Below, piece after piece: positions 1-10,619 of a DNA stretch of 28,081 nt. The notes below the pieces were generated by a model, which saw nothing but the letters and a program-made list of their open reading frames with translations, did no database searches and was not told the DNA's origin. Within the stretch, counting starts at the first letter, position 1. Every line of letters begins with the position of its first letter. Source of the stretch: Karstenula rhodostoma CBS 690.94 (taxonomy: Eukaryota > Ascomycota > Dothideomycetes > Pleosporales > Didymosphaeriaceae). Location: contig MU001506.1 in NCBI GenBank assembly GCA_010093485.1, positions 1,386,373 through 1,414,453 on the forward strand, read 5' to 3'. Made by a program: the position numbers and the translations under genes.

Positions 1-266
1 TTTACTTTTACTAGTTTATACTATATAATAATTACTTATTTTATTTTCTATTACTTACTATATCTAGTTATAAGGCTACTATTATTTATAAGTATTATAT
101 TAAGTACTAGAAATCTCTTACTCTAGCTAATTAGTATTATAATACTAATAATAGTATAATATAAGTAAGGAATTATAGTTTAAGCTATATATTTTTAAGA
201 GAAGCTAATCTAAATAATTAAATTCTACTAGTAGATAAATAATAAGCGCTACTTACCTAAAGGGTA
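1..266 (+). mobile_element. 3' region of a copia-family element that began upstream of the window
   Basis: This stretch matches, base for base apart from RIP-type changes, the segment just upstream of the 3' LTR of the other copies (about 13033-13498 without its R1 insertion, and the complement of 2125-2410). It ends with a short purine run (AAAGGG at 259-264) right before the LTR, where a polypurine tract is expected. Only the last part of the pol-to-LTR region is present because the window starts inside it. The uninterrupted form of the target of the R1 insertion at 13276 can be read at about 240-258. No coding frame is claimed here. Confidence 0.75.
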
Positions 267-473
267 TATTAAGAATATAAATAATATTTAGTAATATTAG
301 GATTTATAAAGCTCTAATTAGCTATAATAAGGATTACTTTAATTTAAGTACTAAACTAATTTAGAATAAGTATAGTATATAACTAGTTTTTCTAATAATC
401 TTTTCTTATATAGTAATCTAATTAATTTACTTCCTAAATAGAGGAATATTTAAGCTCTTTTTTCTCTACTATA
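267..473 (+). repeat. copia-family LTR, forward copy
   Basis: It aligns over its full length to the other four LTRs. It begins TATTAAGAATAT and ends CTCTACTATA, consistent with a TG...CA LTR whose terminal TG and CA became TA by RIP. Because 3' region lies upstream it acts as a 3' LTR. It is followed not by a primer-binding site but by an R1 fragment and a headless internal copia segment, so the DNA just downstream has been rearranged. Confidence 0.8.
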
Positions 474-545
474 GCTTAGTATATACCTGCTAATATATAA
501 GAAATCTAATAATAGAGAGTTAATAAGGTATTAAAAAGAATAGTT
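474..545 (-). repeat. R1 fragment without its constant end
   Basis: This matches 4328-4410, the middle of the long R1 copy, including the stretch around ATATATAAGAAATCTAA and the following AGAGAGTTAATAAGG. The constant R1 end is missing. It joins an LTR end directly to an internal integrase-region copia segment that has lost gag and protease. It probably marks a deletion or an aberrant insertion. Confidence 0.6.
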
Positions 546-911
546 CTTATAGAACTTATAACCCTAGATATTATACTATAGCTAGATATTATAGGGACTA
601 ATTAATATAATTATAAGAATACTAAAAGCTACTAGAATTAGAATTTAACTAGAAGAGCTAGTAAACTAGAGTCTTAAGATAATACTTTTTTAGAATAGAA
701 GCTTTAAAACCCTACTACTATCTCTTAACCTAGTAGAACTAATTCTATACTACTAAATAAAGTAGAAAATCTACTAGTAAGTTAAAAGTAATAGTATATC
801 TTTCCTATAGTAAGTAAAATAAGTAAATAACTTTAAAAAGAGGTACCTAAAATTAACTAACTAATAAATAGGTATTTACTAGTTTAAAGATTAAAATAAT
901 AAGATATAAAT

Positions 912-1070
912 ATATATTATAGAGATTTACTATAAGGTAGGGTAACTTAATAAAGTAGGGGGGATAAAAAGGTATATTATACTTTTACTAATATATAAAT
1001 AAAGGGAGACTAAAAAAGTGGCTAAGGCACGCCTAGTATCTATATATAGGCTAACTAAAAAGGGTATAAC
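912..1070 (-). mobile_element. R1 copy 1
   Basis: A short repeat with the constant end TTATAGAGATTTACTATAAG at 917 and the variable end AACTAAAAAGGGTATA at 1054-1069. Target duplications are TAAGATATAAAT (about 900-911) and TAAGATATAGAT (1071-1082), differing by one G/A change. The empty site is readable at about 26655-26670. Strand is given on the assumption that the constant end is the 3' end. It keeps a GGCACGCC block (1026-1033), rare CpA/CpG survivors. Confidence 0.85.
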
Positions 1071-1130
1071 TAAGATATAGATTATAATAATTAGCTAGAG
1101 GGTAGATTAAATTTTAGTATATATATATTA

Positions 1131-1268
1131 TTAGCCTGCGTATAGATACTAGGTAAGCCTTAGCTACTTTTTTAGTCCCCCTTTATTTATATATTAGTAA
1201 AGTATAATATACCTTTTTATCCCCCCTACTTTATTAAGTTACCCTACCTTATAGTAAATCTCTATAAT
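1131..1268 (+). mobile_element. R1 copy 2, inverted to copy 1
   Basis: The complement of copy 1, from GCCTGCGTATAGATAC near 1133 to CTCTATAAT at 1268. Target duplications are TA-rich (about TATATATATATTA on the left and TATATATATACTA on the right). The empty site is at about 26697-26718. Together with copy 1 it forms an inverted repeat with arms of about 135 bp and a 60-bp spacer. Confidence 0.8.
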
Positions 1269-1918
1269 ATATATATACTAATAGTAGATCTATCTTTAAA
1301 AGATAGTTTCTAGATTAACTTTATATATATATTTATACTAGGAGTAAATAAAACCTAAAATAAATATAAAGGCTATAAGATACTAAATATAATAATTATA
1401 GTAATTATACTTATAAAATTAAAACTAGTAATATTACTAACTTATTTATATAGAGATAAGTTATTAATAGAACTAATACTCTAGAAATATCTACTTTCCT
1501 ATCCTCTAAAAAAGCTATTTAAGTAGGCTATAATTAAAGAGATTACTACCCTATAATAAAAAGGAACTTAGATAAAATTACCCTAATTATAAATAATAAG
1601 ATACTTATTTTTATTAAAATAGATATTTATATATAAGCTTAATTAGAATAGTTAATTTAAAAACTATAAAGCTTATATTATAGTTAAAGGGAATCTTTAA
1701 CTAAAGAATACCTTATATTTAACCTATACTACTATACTTATAGTAAGATTATTCTAAGTAGTAATAGTAATTACTATAGAATTTAACCTTAAGATTAAAT
1801 AATATAATATTATAGGAGTATTACTAAATACTATAATTATAGTAAATAATTTTATATGCTATAAACTTCTAGATAGGTTTAAGATACTAGGAATATATAT
1901 AGAATTAAATTAAATTTT

Positions 1919-2124
1919 TATAATAGAGAAAAGAAGCTTAAATATCCCTTTATTTAAAAAGTAAATTAATTAGATTAATATATAAGAAAAGATTACTAGA
2001 AAGGCTAGTTATATACTATACTTATTCTAAATTAGTTTAGTACTTAGATTAAAATACCCCTTATTATAGCTAATTAGAGCTCTATAAATCCTAATATTAT
2101 TAAGTATTATTTATATTTTTAATA
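1919..2124 (-). repeat. 3' LTR of the reverse copia element
   Basis: It is 206 bp, the same length as its partner at 10414-10619, and aligns to it throughout with mostly C/T and G/A differences. Read on the minus strand it starts TATTAAAAAT and ends CTCTATTATA. Its outer end abuts the ATTTT target duplication. Confidence 0.9.
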
Positions 2125-3669
2125 TACCTTTTAGGTAAATAGTACTTATTATTTATCTACTAGTAGAATTTAATTATTTAAATTAGCTTCCTTTAGAAAT
2201 ATATAGCTTAGATTATAATTTCCTATTTATATTATACTATTATTAGCGTTATAATACTAATTAACTAAGGTAAAAAACTTCTAGTACTTAGTATAGTACT
2301 TATAAATAGTAGTAGCCTTATAACTAGATATAGTAAGTAATAGTAAATAAAGTAAGTAATTATTATATAATATAAACTAGTAAAAGTAAATAAAATAAAA
2401 AAGTATTTTTTATACTTTTTAGACTTTTTTTTTTAATTCTTATTATTTTATTTTATAATATATTCTTATCTTTTACTTTTTAATACTTTACTTATACCTT
2501 TTAGATAGCTAATAATACTACTAAGGCTTATACTACTAAAATATATAAATAAAAAGAAAAACTTAAAACTAAATAAATAGTTATTACTAAAAGATTTACT
2601 ATAACTTTTTAAATAATTTATTAATTTAGTTACCCTCTTATTTAGTCTACTTTCTATACTTCTAGCTAAGCTCCTCTATTAGTATTATATACTTTTCTAG
2701 CTATAGAAAAAGAGTATATTAAAGCTATTTAGCTACTAAACTATTTTAGCTACTTAAGTAGTATTTTAAGTAATAGGTTAAATAGCCTTTACTATAATAT
2801 TATAAATTAGTAGATAGATTACTACTTTTACTATTATATATATTTATATAAACTAATATAAGCTATATTCTCTATTTATTTAGTTAAATTTTACTAATTA
2901 TTATAGTTTACTATTTCTAGCTATATATATAATATACTTTATCCTATTCTATAATAATTTAGACTTTAATATAAGCTTTTTTTATTTTTTTTATTACTTA
3001 AATTCTAACTAATTATATATAGGCTTATAAGGTTAATTATTTATAATAGTATATTTAAACTATATTAAAGAATTAAGATAAGAATTAAAAGACTTATCTT
3101 ATATTTTTATAAAAAAATTATTTAATAACTAGCTTTTTTTCTATTTTTTTTACTTTTATTTTTACTCTATTTATTTCTATTTTACTTTTATCTATTTCTA
3201 TTCTTATTTCTATTCCTACTTTTTCTATTTTTATTTTTATTTTTACTATTTTTATCTCTATTCTACTTACTTTCTAGTAGGTCTACTTTATAAATAGCTA
3301 AGAGGTAGACTTATAAAAAACTATATATATTCTTAAATATAGTATATTTACTTTTTATAAGTACTATACTTTATAGTAGCTCTATAAGATAGGTTTAAGT
3401 ATTAATTATTATAATATAGATTAGTAATAGCCTAATTTTAATTACCTTAAAGAGTTTTTATATAGTTATAATAGATTTTTTATTTATAGTTAGAATAGTT
3501 TTAGATATAAGTATATTAGGTACTTTAATATATTAGAAGTATAGTAATATACTTAGCTTTATAAGTTCTTTAATTAGATACTTAATATATTTAAGTAGGA
3601 TTAATTTTTTATATTTTTCTTTTATTTTTCTTTTATTTTCTAGTTAAAAAGTACTTTTTATAATTAAAT
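2125..3669 (-). pseudogene. region between pol and 3' LTR of the reverse copia element, relic of a second ORF
   Basis: About 1.55 kb separates the pol stop (near 3670) from the 3' LTR. The same segment is in the forward element (11775-13498), so it belongs to the family. In the forward copy a frame offset from pol by one base runs with few stops, all RIP-explainable, and includes a strongly charged low-complexity stretch, seen here as the pyrimidine-rich block 3120-3270. I do not recognise the product. Plant Sirevirus-type copia elements carry an extra, envelope-like ORF at this place, but nothing seen here shows that this is one. Confidence 0.55.
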
Positions 3670-5033
3670 CTAATAAATCTCTACTTATTTTACTTTTTCT
3701 ATATTTATAATTATAAAACTTATATTTTAAAAGTTAAGTAGCTATATAAATCTAGTAAACTACTACTTTAATAATACCTTTATTAAATTATTTATAAATA
3801 TTTTACTTATTTTAAAATATAAGACCTTAAATAATCCCTTTATATACTTTTATCTTAGCTATATATTTTAGATATTAATATAGTAAAGGTATATAGTAAT
3901 CTATTTATTTTTTCTAAATACTAGTCTAATTATCTACTAGTTATTATAGTAGATTTACTAGAGTAATCCTAAGTCTAGTATAAGCTTAGTAAAAAAGTAC
4001 TTTAAAGCTATTACTTTTTTACTAATATACTCTAGAGTAAGAAGCTCTACTTCTATAGTTAAAGTTATAATTATATTTTAATAAGCTACTTTCTATAAAA
4101 TAGTACTACTAAATAGTAAAGTAATATACCTATATTATAGAGATTTACTATAAAGTAGAGTAACTTAATAAAGTAGGGGGGATAAAAAGATATATTATAC
4201 TTTACTAATATATAAATAAAGGGGGACTAAAAAAGTAGCTAAGGCTTATCTAGTATCTATATATAGGCTAAGTAAAAAGGATATAATACTAAGCTATCTA
4301 AAATAGGACTAGTATAAAGTTAGCTAAAATAAACTTAGTATATACCCGCTAATATATAAGAAATCTAACTATAGAGAGTTAATAAGGTATTAAAAAAAAT
4401 AGTTCTTATTAAAATTAGAAAAAAAATATATATAGATAGGTACTACTACTTTTATTACTTTCTCCTATCCTATACTCTATTAGTTATTAATAGTATATAA
4501 GAAAAGAATATAATTAAAATACCTATTTCTAGTATACTATAAATTCTACTTAATAGTATAATACTTATAGTTCTAGGCTTACTAATATATTACTTATACC
4601 TTAGAATTAACCTAACTAATAATAAGCTAATATAGGTAGTAATATACTTATTCCCTACTATCTATTTAGGGATACTAATAAGTAATACCTATAATAAAGT
4701 AGAGAAGTATAATAAAGGTATTTAAATAATAATAGTAATAATAAGTAATAATTATAATATCTAAAAAGTTAAAAGCTAGCTAGAATCTAAAGTATATATA
4801 GGCTTTAAAGAAGTACTTAAACTATATAAACTAGATTAGCTAGTAATATAATACTTATTATCTCCTAGCTATAGATATATATTATAGTAATAGGAGATAT
4901 AGTATATATAAAATTACTATAATAATAAAAAAAAGACTAAGGAGGATAAGAAGTTTATAATAAAAGTAATAAATAATAAAATAAGTATCTACTAGATATA
5001 GAAGATCTTATATAGTATAGTAGTATAAGTATA

Positions 5034-5066
5034 GGTAATAGTAATAGTAATAGTAATAGTAAAGGA
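5034..5066. repeat. GTAATA microsatellite
   Basis: About five tandem GTAATA units inside the long R1 copy. Confidence 0.8.
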
Positions 5067-5121
5067 GTTCTAAGTTCTATTCTATTTTAAGCCTTAAGTA
5101 TAGAGCCTATAGGGCGATATA

Positions 5122-5152
5122 TAAAGAGTAAAGAGTAAAGAGTAAAGAGTAA
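5122..5152. repeat. AAAGAGT tandem repeat
   Basis: Four units of the 7-bp AAAGAGT, followed by a degenerate AAAAAAT run. It lies inside the long R1 copy and is absent from the short copies. Confidence 0.85.
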
Positions 5153-8100
5153 AAAATAAAAAATAAAAGATAATAGAAATAGTAGCTATATAGGATTAGT
5201 ATTTAATAATAGTAATAGGGGTATATAGTATTTAATTATAAAATACTAAGTATAGGAGCTTAGTATTATATTAATAGTAGAATAAAGGATTAAGGATTAT
5301 AATATAATTAATTAGTATTTAGCTATAATTAGTAGCTTTTAATAGACCTTAACTAATTCTAGGGAAAGATAGTAATTAAATAAACTTAACTTAGCTAAGT
5401 ATAGATTCTAAATAAATAAATAAAAAGGTAACTAATTAATACTAGCTTATATATCTATAGAATAATTATCTTATTAGTAGATTATTTATAAAAGATATAT
5501 CTTTATAGATAAGTAGGTCTAGACTATTTTATCTACTAAACTAAATTACTTTCTAGCGTATTCTATAGAGGTATAGAATTACTTAATTAACTACTACTTT
5601 ATACTTTATACTTAGATTAGTAAGGAAGAAAGATAGCTTTAATATAATAAATATAATATCTAATTATAGTATAATTATTATATATAATACTAATTTAACC
5701 TTCTTTTAATAACTTTTAATTTATTATAGTAATACTTTACCTTTACTTTTTTTAAGCTTATTAATTAAGAAAGGAGTAGATAGGAAATTATTAGCTTTAT
5801 AAAGTTTAAATCTTTTTATAATCTTATTAATATATATATTATATATAAGTGTAATTATCTAATTATCTTAGTTTCTAATTACTTATACTCTAAGAAATTA
5901 CTTAACTAGTCCTTTATCTTTAATTTTATATTTATTTATAACTTTATTCTATAGTATTTACGCTTATTCTCTATAATTATTATAATATAGAAGTAGTATA
6001 TTATCTATATAGAATAGTACTAGAATTTTTTAATTTTTAAAAAGAAATAAATAAAGTTCTTCTTTTAAAGCTTTAAGTACTTTAGCTCTAAGTAAGTAGG
6101 AAAACTCTTTATACTAAAGAAGTAATAAGTTTTTTAAATTATAGAGAGCTTAATTTAATCTTATATATATTCTTATTATCTTAAACCTATCTAGAAGTTT
6201 ATAGATTATAGGATTATTTATTATAATTATAGTATTTAGGAATACTCCTATAATATTATATTATTTAATTTTAAAGTTAAACTCTATAATAATTACTATT
6301 ACTACTTAGAATAACTTTACTATAAGTATAGTAGTATAGGTTAAGTATAAAATATCTTTTAATTAAAGATTCCCTCTAACTATAATATAAGCTTTATAAT
6401 TTTTAAACTAACTATTTTAATTAAGCTTATATATAAATATCTATTTTAATAAGAGTAGATATTTTATTACTTATAATTAGGGTAATTTTATTTAAATTCC
6501 TTTTTACTATAAGGTTATAATCTCTTTAATTATAGCCTACTTAAATAGCTTTTCTAAAGGATATAAAAGTAGATATTTCTAGAGTATTAGTTCTAGTAAT
6601 AACTTATCTCTATATAAATAAGTTAGTAATATTACTAGTTTAAATTTCTTAAATATAGTTATTATAATTACTATATTTAGTATTTTATAGCCTTTATACT
6701 TATCTTAGGTTTTATCTACTCCTAGTATAAATATATATATAAAGTTAATCTAGAAACTATCTTTTAAAAATAGATTTACTATTAGTATATATATACTAAA
6801 ATTTAATCTACCCCTTAGCTAATTATTATAATATATATCTTATTATTTTAATTATTAAACTAGTAAATATCTACTTATTAATTAATTAATTTTAAGTATC
6901 TTTTTTTAAAGTTATTTACTTACCCTATTTATTATAGGGAAGATATACTATTACCTTTAGCTTATTAGTAAATTTTCTACTTTATCTAGTAGTATAGAGT
7001 TAGTTCTACTAGATTAAGAGGTAATAGTAAGATTTTAAAGCTCTTATTTTAAAGAAATATTATTCTAAGACTCTAGTTTACTAGCTCTTTTAATTAAATT
7101 CTAATTCTAGTAACTTTTAGTATTCTTATAATTATATTAATTAGTTCCTATAATATCTAGCTATAATATTATTTTTAGAGATATAAGTCCTATACTTAAA
7201 TCTTAGCCTATATAAATTCCTAGCTACTAGCTAGCTATACCTATAATTTATATAATAGTTAATATTATTACTTCTTAATTTTTTAGCTAGCTATTTTTAG
7301 AATTTATCTACTCTAATTCTTTACCTCTAAGTAGTTACTTAGTATTATTAATTTTTATAGTACTTATATACTTATTTAAGCTAGAAGTAAGATTAATTAT
7401 ATTAAATATATTTTCTAAATTATTAATTTTATTTTTATAAATACTTTCTATAATTCTTAAAGCTTTTATCTTTAAGAGCTTAACTTTAAATACTCCCTAG
7501 TAAAAGATTATTTAATTAAATATAATATTTTTAGTTATAATTACTTAATTAAGTATAGGAATCTATATTCTATAAATATTAGAAGCTTAATAACTTATTA
7601 AATACCTAATATAAACTTTTAAATTTATTTTAAATCCCTTTCTATTATACCTAGTTTTATAATCCTTTATTAGAGGATATACTTAGTATTTATAGGTATA
7701 AATCCTATTTTAGTCTAGATAGAGATTAACTATTATATATTATATAATTATAGATTTATAATACTAAAAGTACTATTAGAACTAGCTATTTAATACTTTA
7801 TTTAGTAATTAGAAGTTATATACTATACTTAAATTTATATTATATAGCTAGACTACTATATCTATAATCTCTAGCTATAGCTTTATTAGTAGATTTATAC
7901 TAGACTTTATTTTTATTATTAATTTAATTAGTTCTTTTCTAGCTTACTTTACTAAACTATTAGTTTTATATATATAAAGTAGTAAAAGATTAATTATAAT
8001 TACTTTTTTAATTACCTATTCTTTATATTATAATATCCTTTACTATAGGAGTATTACTATATTATTATCTTATTAGATTTATATAATTTAGAGCTAGTAC

Positions 8101-9124
8101 TTATTCTTTATAAAGATTAATAAGTATTTTATTAATTATAGAATCTCTAAAAGTATCTTTCTTTATAGATTAAAATTATAGAACTTCCTACTAAATTCTT
8201 TTTTTATTATAAAAATCTAAGATTTAAATATTTATCCTTACTCTATATTAAATAGGTCCTATATAATATAGTAGAATAAATATAGTAAATACTTATATAA
8301 TTATTATAAAATTACTTTACTTATATATATAACTATATAGTATTTATATTATTATTATTATATTCTTTTAATTAATATACTATATATACTAGAAACTAGA
8401 GCTTATAAAGCTTTTTTCTTAAAATATTCTAATTACTTATACTATAGTTCTTTACTATCTAAGTAGGAGATATTCTCTCTTAATAGCTTAAATAGTTAAA
8501 ATATATTTATAATAGTAAGATAAGAGTATATAGGCTTATATTCTAAAAAAGTAAAGTTATACTTATACTATAAGTTTATTATTATAATACTTTATTTAAT
8601 TATTCTAATTCTTAAAGTATTATCTAAACTAAGGTACTAAATACTAACTTTCTTAAGTTAAGTTTCTAAAATAATATTTATATAAGAGTTCTTAACTATT
8701 TTAATATCTTTAAATAATAGATTCTTTAATTATTTTCTATTCTTACTATAAAGAATATTCTTAATTAGGTAATTCCTTATTCCTAAAATAGATAGAGCTT
8801 ATATTTCTACTTTAAGTTAGTCTTCTATAATTACTTTCTTAAAAGAACTAGTAACTAGAAAGTTCTAATTATTAATAAGGTAAATAGTAGCTATACTATC
8901 TAAAATTATACTTTTAGAAAATAAATAAGAATTCTATATTATATTATAGATTTTATTCTTAGAAACTTTACTTAGAAAGTTAATTAGATTAATAAGAGCT
9001 ACTATAATACTATTAAAGTAGTTAATAGTAAGCTATTTCTTATTACTTATTTTCTAATTAGTACTATTAATTTTAGTTTATAGTTTTAACTATTATAGAA
9101 GCTTTAAATAGCTTAAGATCTTAT

Positions 9125-9279
9125 ATTATAGAGATTTACTATAAGGTAGGGTAACTTAATAAAGTAGGGGGGATAAAAAGGTACGTTATACTTTACTAAT
9201 ATATATATAAAGGGGGACTAAAAAAGTGGCTAAGGCTTACTTAGTATCTATACGCAGGCTAACTAAAAAGGGTATAGTA
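9125..9279 (-). mobile_element. R1 copy 4
   Basis: The constant end starts at about 9125 and the variable end is AACTAAAAAGGGTATAGTAT at 9260-9279. The perfect 11-bp target duplication is TAAGATCTTAT (9114-9124 and 9280-9290). The right-hand copia copy has R1 copy 8 at the same site in the same orientation relative to copia, so this insertion is older than the split of those two copies. It keeps CpG at 9184 and 9253. Confidence 0.88.
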
Positions 9280-10403
9280 TAAGATCTTATTATACTCTTT
9301 ATTAGAAAGATTAAATATTTAGGATTTATTAATTAGAGTACTAGTAATAGCTATCTATAAATATTAGTATTTAATTAGTTACTATTTATATTTAGTATTC
9401 TTATAGAGGTAGCTAAAATAATTATTATTCTATATATTATTAAATAATTCCCTACTAGGTTTAATAGTTTAACTACTAAATATTATATAGATACTAGTTC
9501 TTTTATAATTAGAATATAGTAATTATTCCTAAATTAGCGCTAAAAATACTTTTCTAATTATAGAAAGTATTATTATAGGCCTTCTAAGTATCTTATTAAG
9601 TAGAATTTACTATTTAATTAAATAGAACTACTTAGGAGTAATCTTCTTACCTAAAACTTTAAGGAAATTATAAGTTATAAGTATTCCTTTAATTTCTTTA
9701 ATTAAATATATAATTACTTTATAGTAGAAAAGTTATTATTTTTTAAACTAGATCTCTAGATTCTACTATCTACTTTTTACTTTATTAAAATAAGTATAAT
9801 ATTATACTTAAATAAAATTCTTAGTTACTCCTTTAGTAGATACTAGATTATTCTTTAGTATATAAAGTAGATATTATAAGGTAGATTTACTATCTTTAAT
9901 TATATTAATTATTACTAGAGTAAGGAGATCTTAAGAAATAGTAGTATAAACCTAGTTTTAGAGATTTTATAGCTTAAAATAATATATCTATTAGTTTAAG
10001 ACTATAGTATAATATTTTATAATTTTTAAAATATAGCTTTTTTTATTCTTTTTATATAATTTAAGCTTTTACTTATAATTTTTAAGGTTATTTAAAGTAA
10101 CTAGTTAGTATAGTTCCTCTAAAATAACTAGTTAAATAGGGTAATTATCCTTAATTAAGGGGACTATTAAACTATCTAGATTAATTTTAGACTAGATACC
10201 TTTAGAGTTTACTTAGAAATATAAGCTTATAAACTAATAAAACTAGCTTATTTAATTAATAAGCTAGATCTAAATAACTAGAGTAGTTAGATTATTTATA
10301 GCTTTATTAAATAAAGAAGGCTTTTAGTATAATAGGAGAATCTAAGAGGGTATATTTAAGTAGTAAAATATATAGGGAGAATTATCCTATATTCTAAATA
10401 TTA

Positions 10404-10413
10404 GGCTTATAAC
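10404..10413 (-). other. primer-binding site, half-tRNA type
   Basis: On the minus strand GTTATAAGCC follows the LTR directly. Undoing one RIP change (TG to TA) gives GTTATGAGCC, complementary to the anticodon-loop region of initiator methionine tRNA (GGCTCATAAC). Drosophila copia is known to prime from such a half-tRNA. The same site is at 22792-22801. The restored base is inference. Confidence 0.7.
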
Positions 10414-10619
10414 TATAATAGAGAAAAAAAGCTTAAATATCCCTTTATTTAGAGAGCGAATTAATTAGATTACTATATAAGAAAAGATTACTAGAAAGGC
10501 TAGTTATATACTATACTTATCCTAAATTAGTTTAGTACTTAGGTTAAAGTACCCCTTATTATAGCTAATTAGAGCTCTATAAACCCTAATATTACTAATT
10601 ATTATCTATATTCTTAATA
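10414..10619 (-). repeat. 5' LTR of the reverse copia element
   Basis: It is 206 bp; on the minus strand it begins TATTAAGAATATAGATAATA and ends CTCTATTATA, next to the primer-binding site. The outer end is at 10619 and forward pol sequence resumes at 10620. Confidence 0.9.

Larger units (their letters stand above)
541..1918 (+). pseudogene. copia pol relic, left half (integrase C-terminus to reverse transcriptase) of the interrupted forward element
   Basis: This matches 26303-27510 of the right-hand copia copy through the end of integrase and the start of reverse transcriptase. In the RT part the frame reads, in the cleaner copy, as the usual fungal copia series KGTW, then a WVFTYK-like block, then AFLNS. 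Stops are TAA or TAG at expected Gln and Trp positions. Two R1 copies (912-1070 and 1131-1268) interrupt it. It ends abruptly at 1918, where the reverse copia element begins, and resumes at 10620. The 5-bp target duplication is ATTTT (1914-1918) and ACTTT (10620-10624), both explained by an ancestral GCTTT, as in the uninterrupted copy near 27510. Confidence 0.85.
4135..5446 (-). mobile_element. R1 copy 3, long form (1.3 kb)
   Basis: The constant R1 end (TTATAGAGATTTACTATAAA) starts at 4135 and the R1 core runs to about 4285. R1-related sequence continues past the usual end (CCCGCTAATATATAAG at about 4337-4352, also seen at 474-545 and partly at 13461-13475). The insert ends at 5446. Target duplications are TAATATACCTATA (4122-4134) and TTATATATCTATA (5447-5459); the host RNase H frame is uninterrupted at about 11311-11335 in the forward element. 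I found no identifiable coding domain in 4420-5446. It may be the parent form from which the short copies are truncated. Confidence 0.7.
3670..10403 (-). pseudogene. gag-pol polyprotein relic of the reverse copia element
   Basis: Read from 10403 down, the order is gag, aspartic protease (DS-I-A-T motif; Asp codon complement of 8898-8900), integrase (complement of about 7500-8300), reverse transcriptase and RNase H, ending near 3670. The RT active-site box YVDDI is now YIDNI (complement of 5998-6012), losing one catalytic Asp. The integrase Glu codon is now AAG (complement of 7947-7949), a Glu-to-Lys change, while the right-hand copy keeps GAG. R1 insertions at 4135-5446 (inside RNase H) and 9125-9279 split it. 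Stops are TAA and TAG at Gln and Trp positions. Identification as copia is firm; exact protein boundaries are not. Confidence 0.9.
1919..10619 (-). mobile_element. complete reverse-strand Ty1/copia element nested in a same-family copy
   Basis: Both LTRs are 206 bp (5' LTR 10414-10619, 3' LTR 1919-2124). The primer-binding site adjoins the 5' LTR and the order gag, protease, integrase, RT, RNase H is the copia order. A 5-bp target duplication (1914-1918 and 10620-10624) flanks it. The 8.7-kb span includes R1 insertions at 4135-5446 and 9125-9279; without them it is about 7.2 kb, long for a fungal copia element because of about 1.5 kb between pol and the 3' LTR. All coding parts are RIP-inactivated, so it cannot move on its own. 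Confidence 0.92.

Noticed and set aside
917..1069. R1 as a solo LTR of another retrotransposon
   Set aside because: Copies vary in length at one end and target duplications are about 9-13 bp rather than 4-6 bp.
5034..5152. Telomere-like repeats
   Set aside because: GTAATA and AAAGAGT units do not match the fungal TTAGGG type and are short internal microsatellites.
4420..5446. A membrane-protein gene relic inside the long R1 copy
   Set aside because: One frame looks hydrophobic, but the other frames are equally open once RIP-type stops are ignored; AT-rich DNA gives Ile, Leu and Tyr by default.
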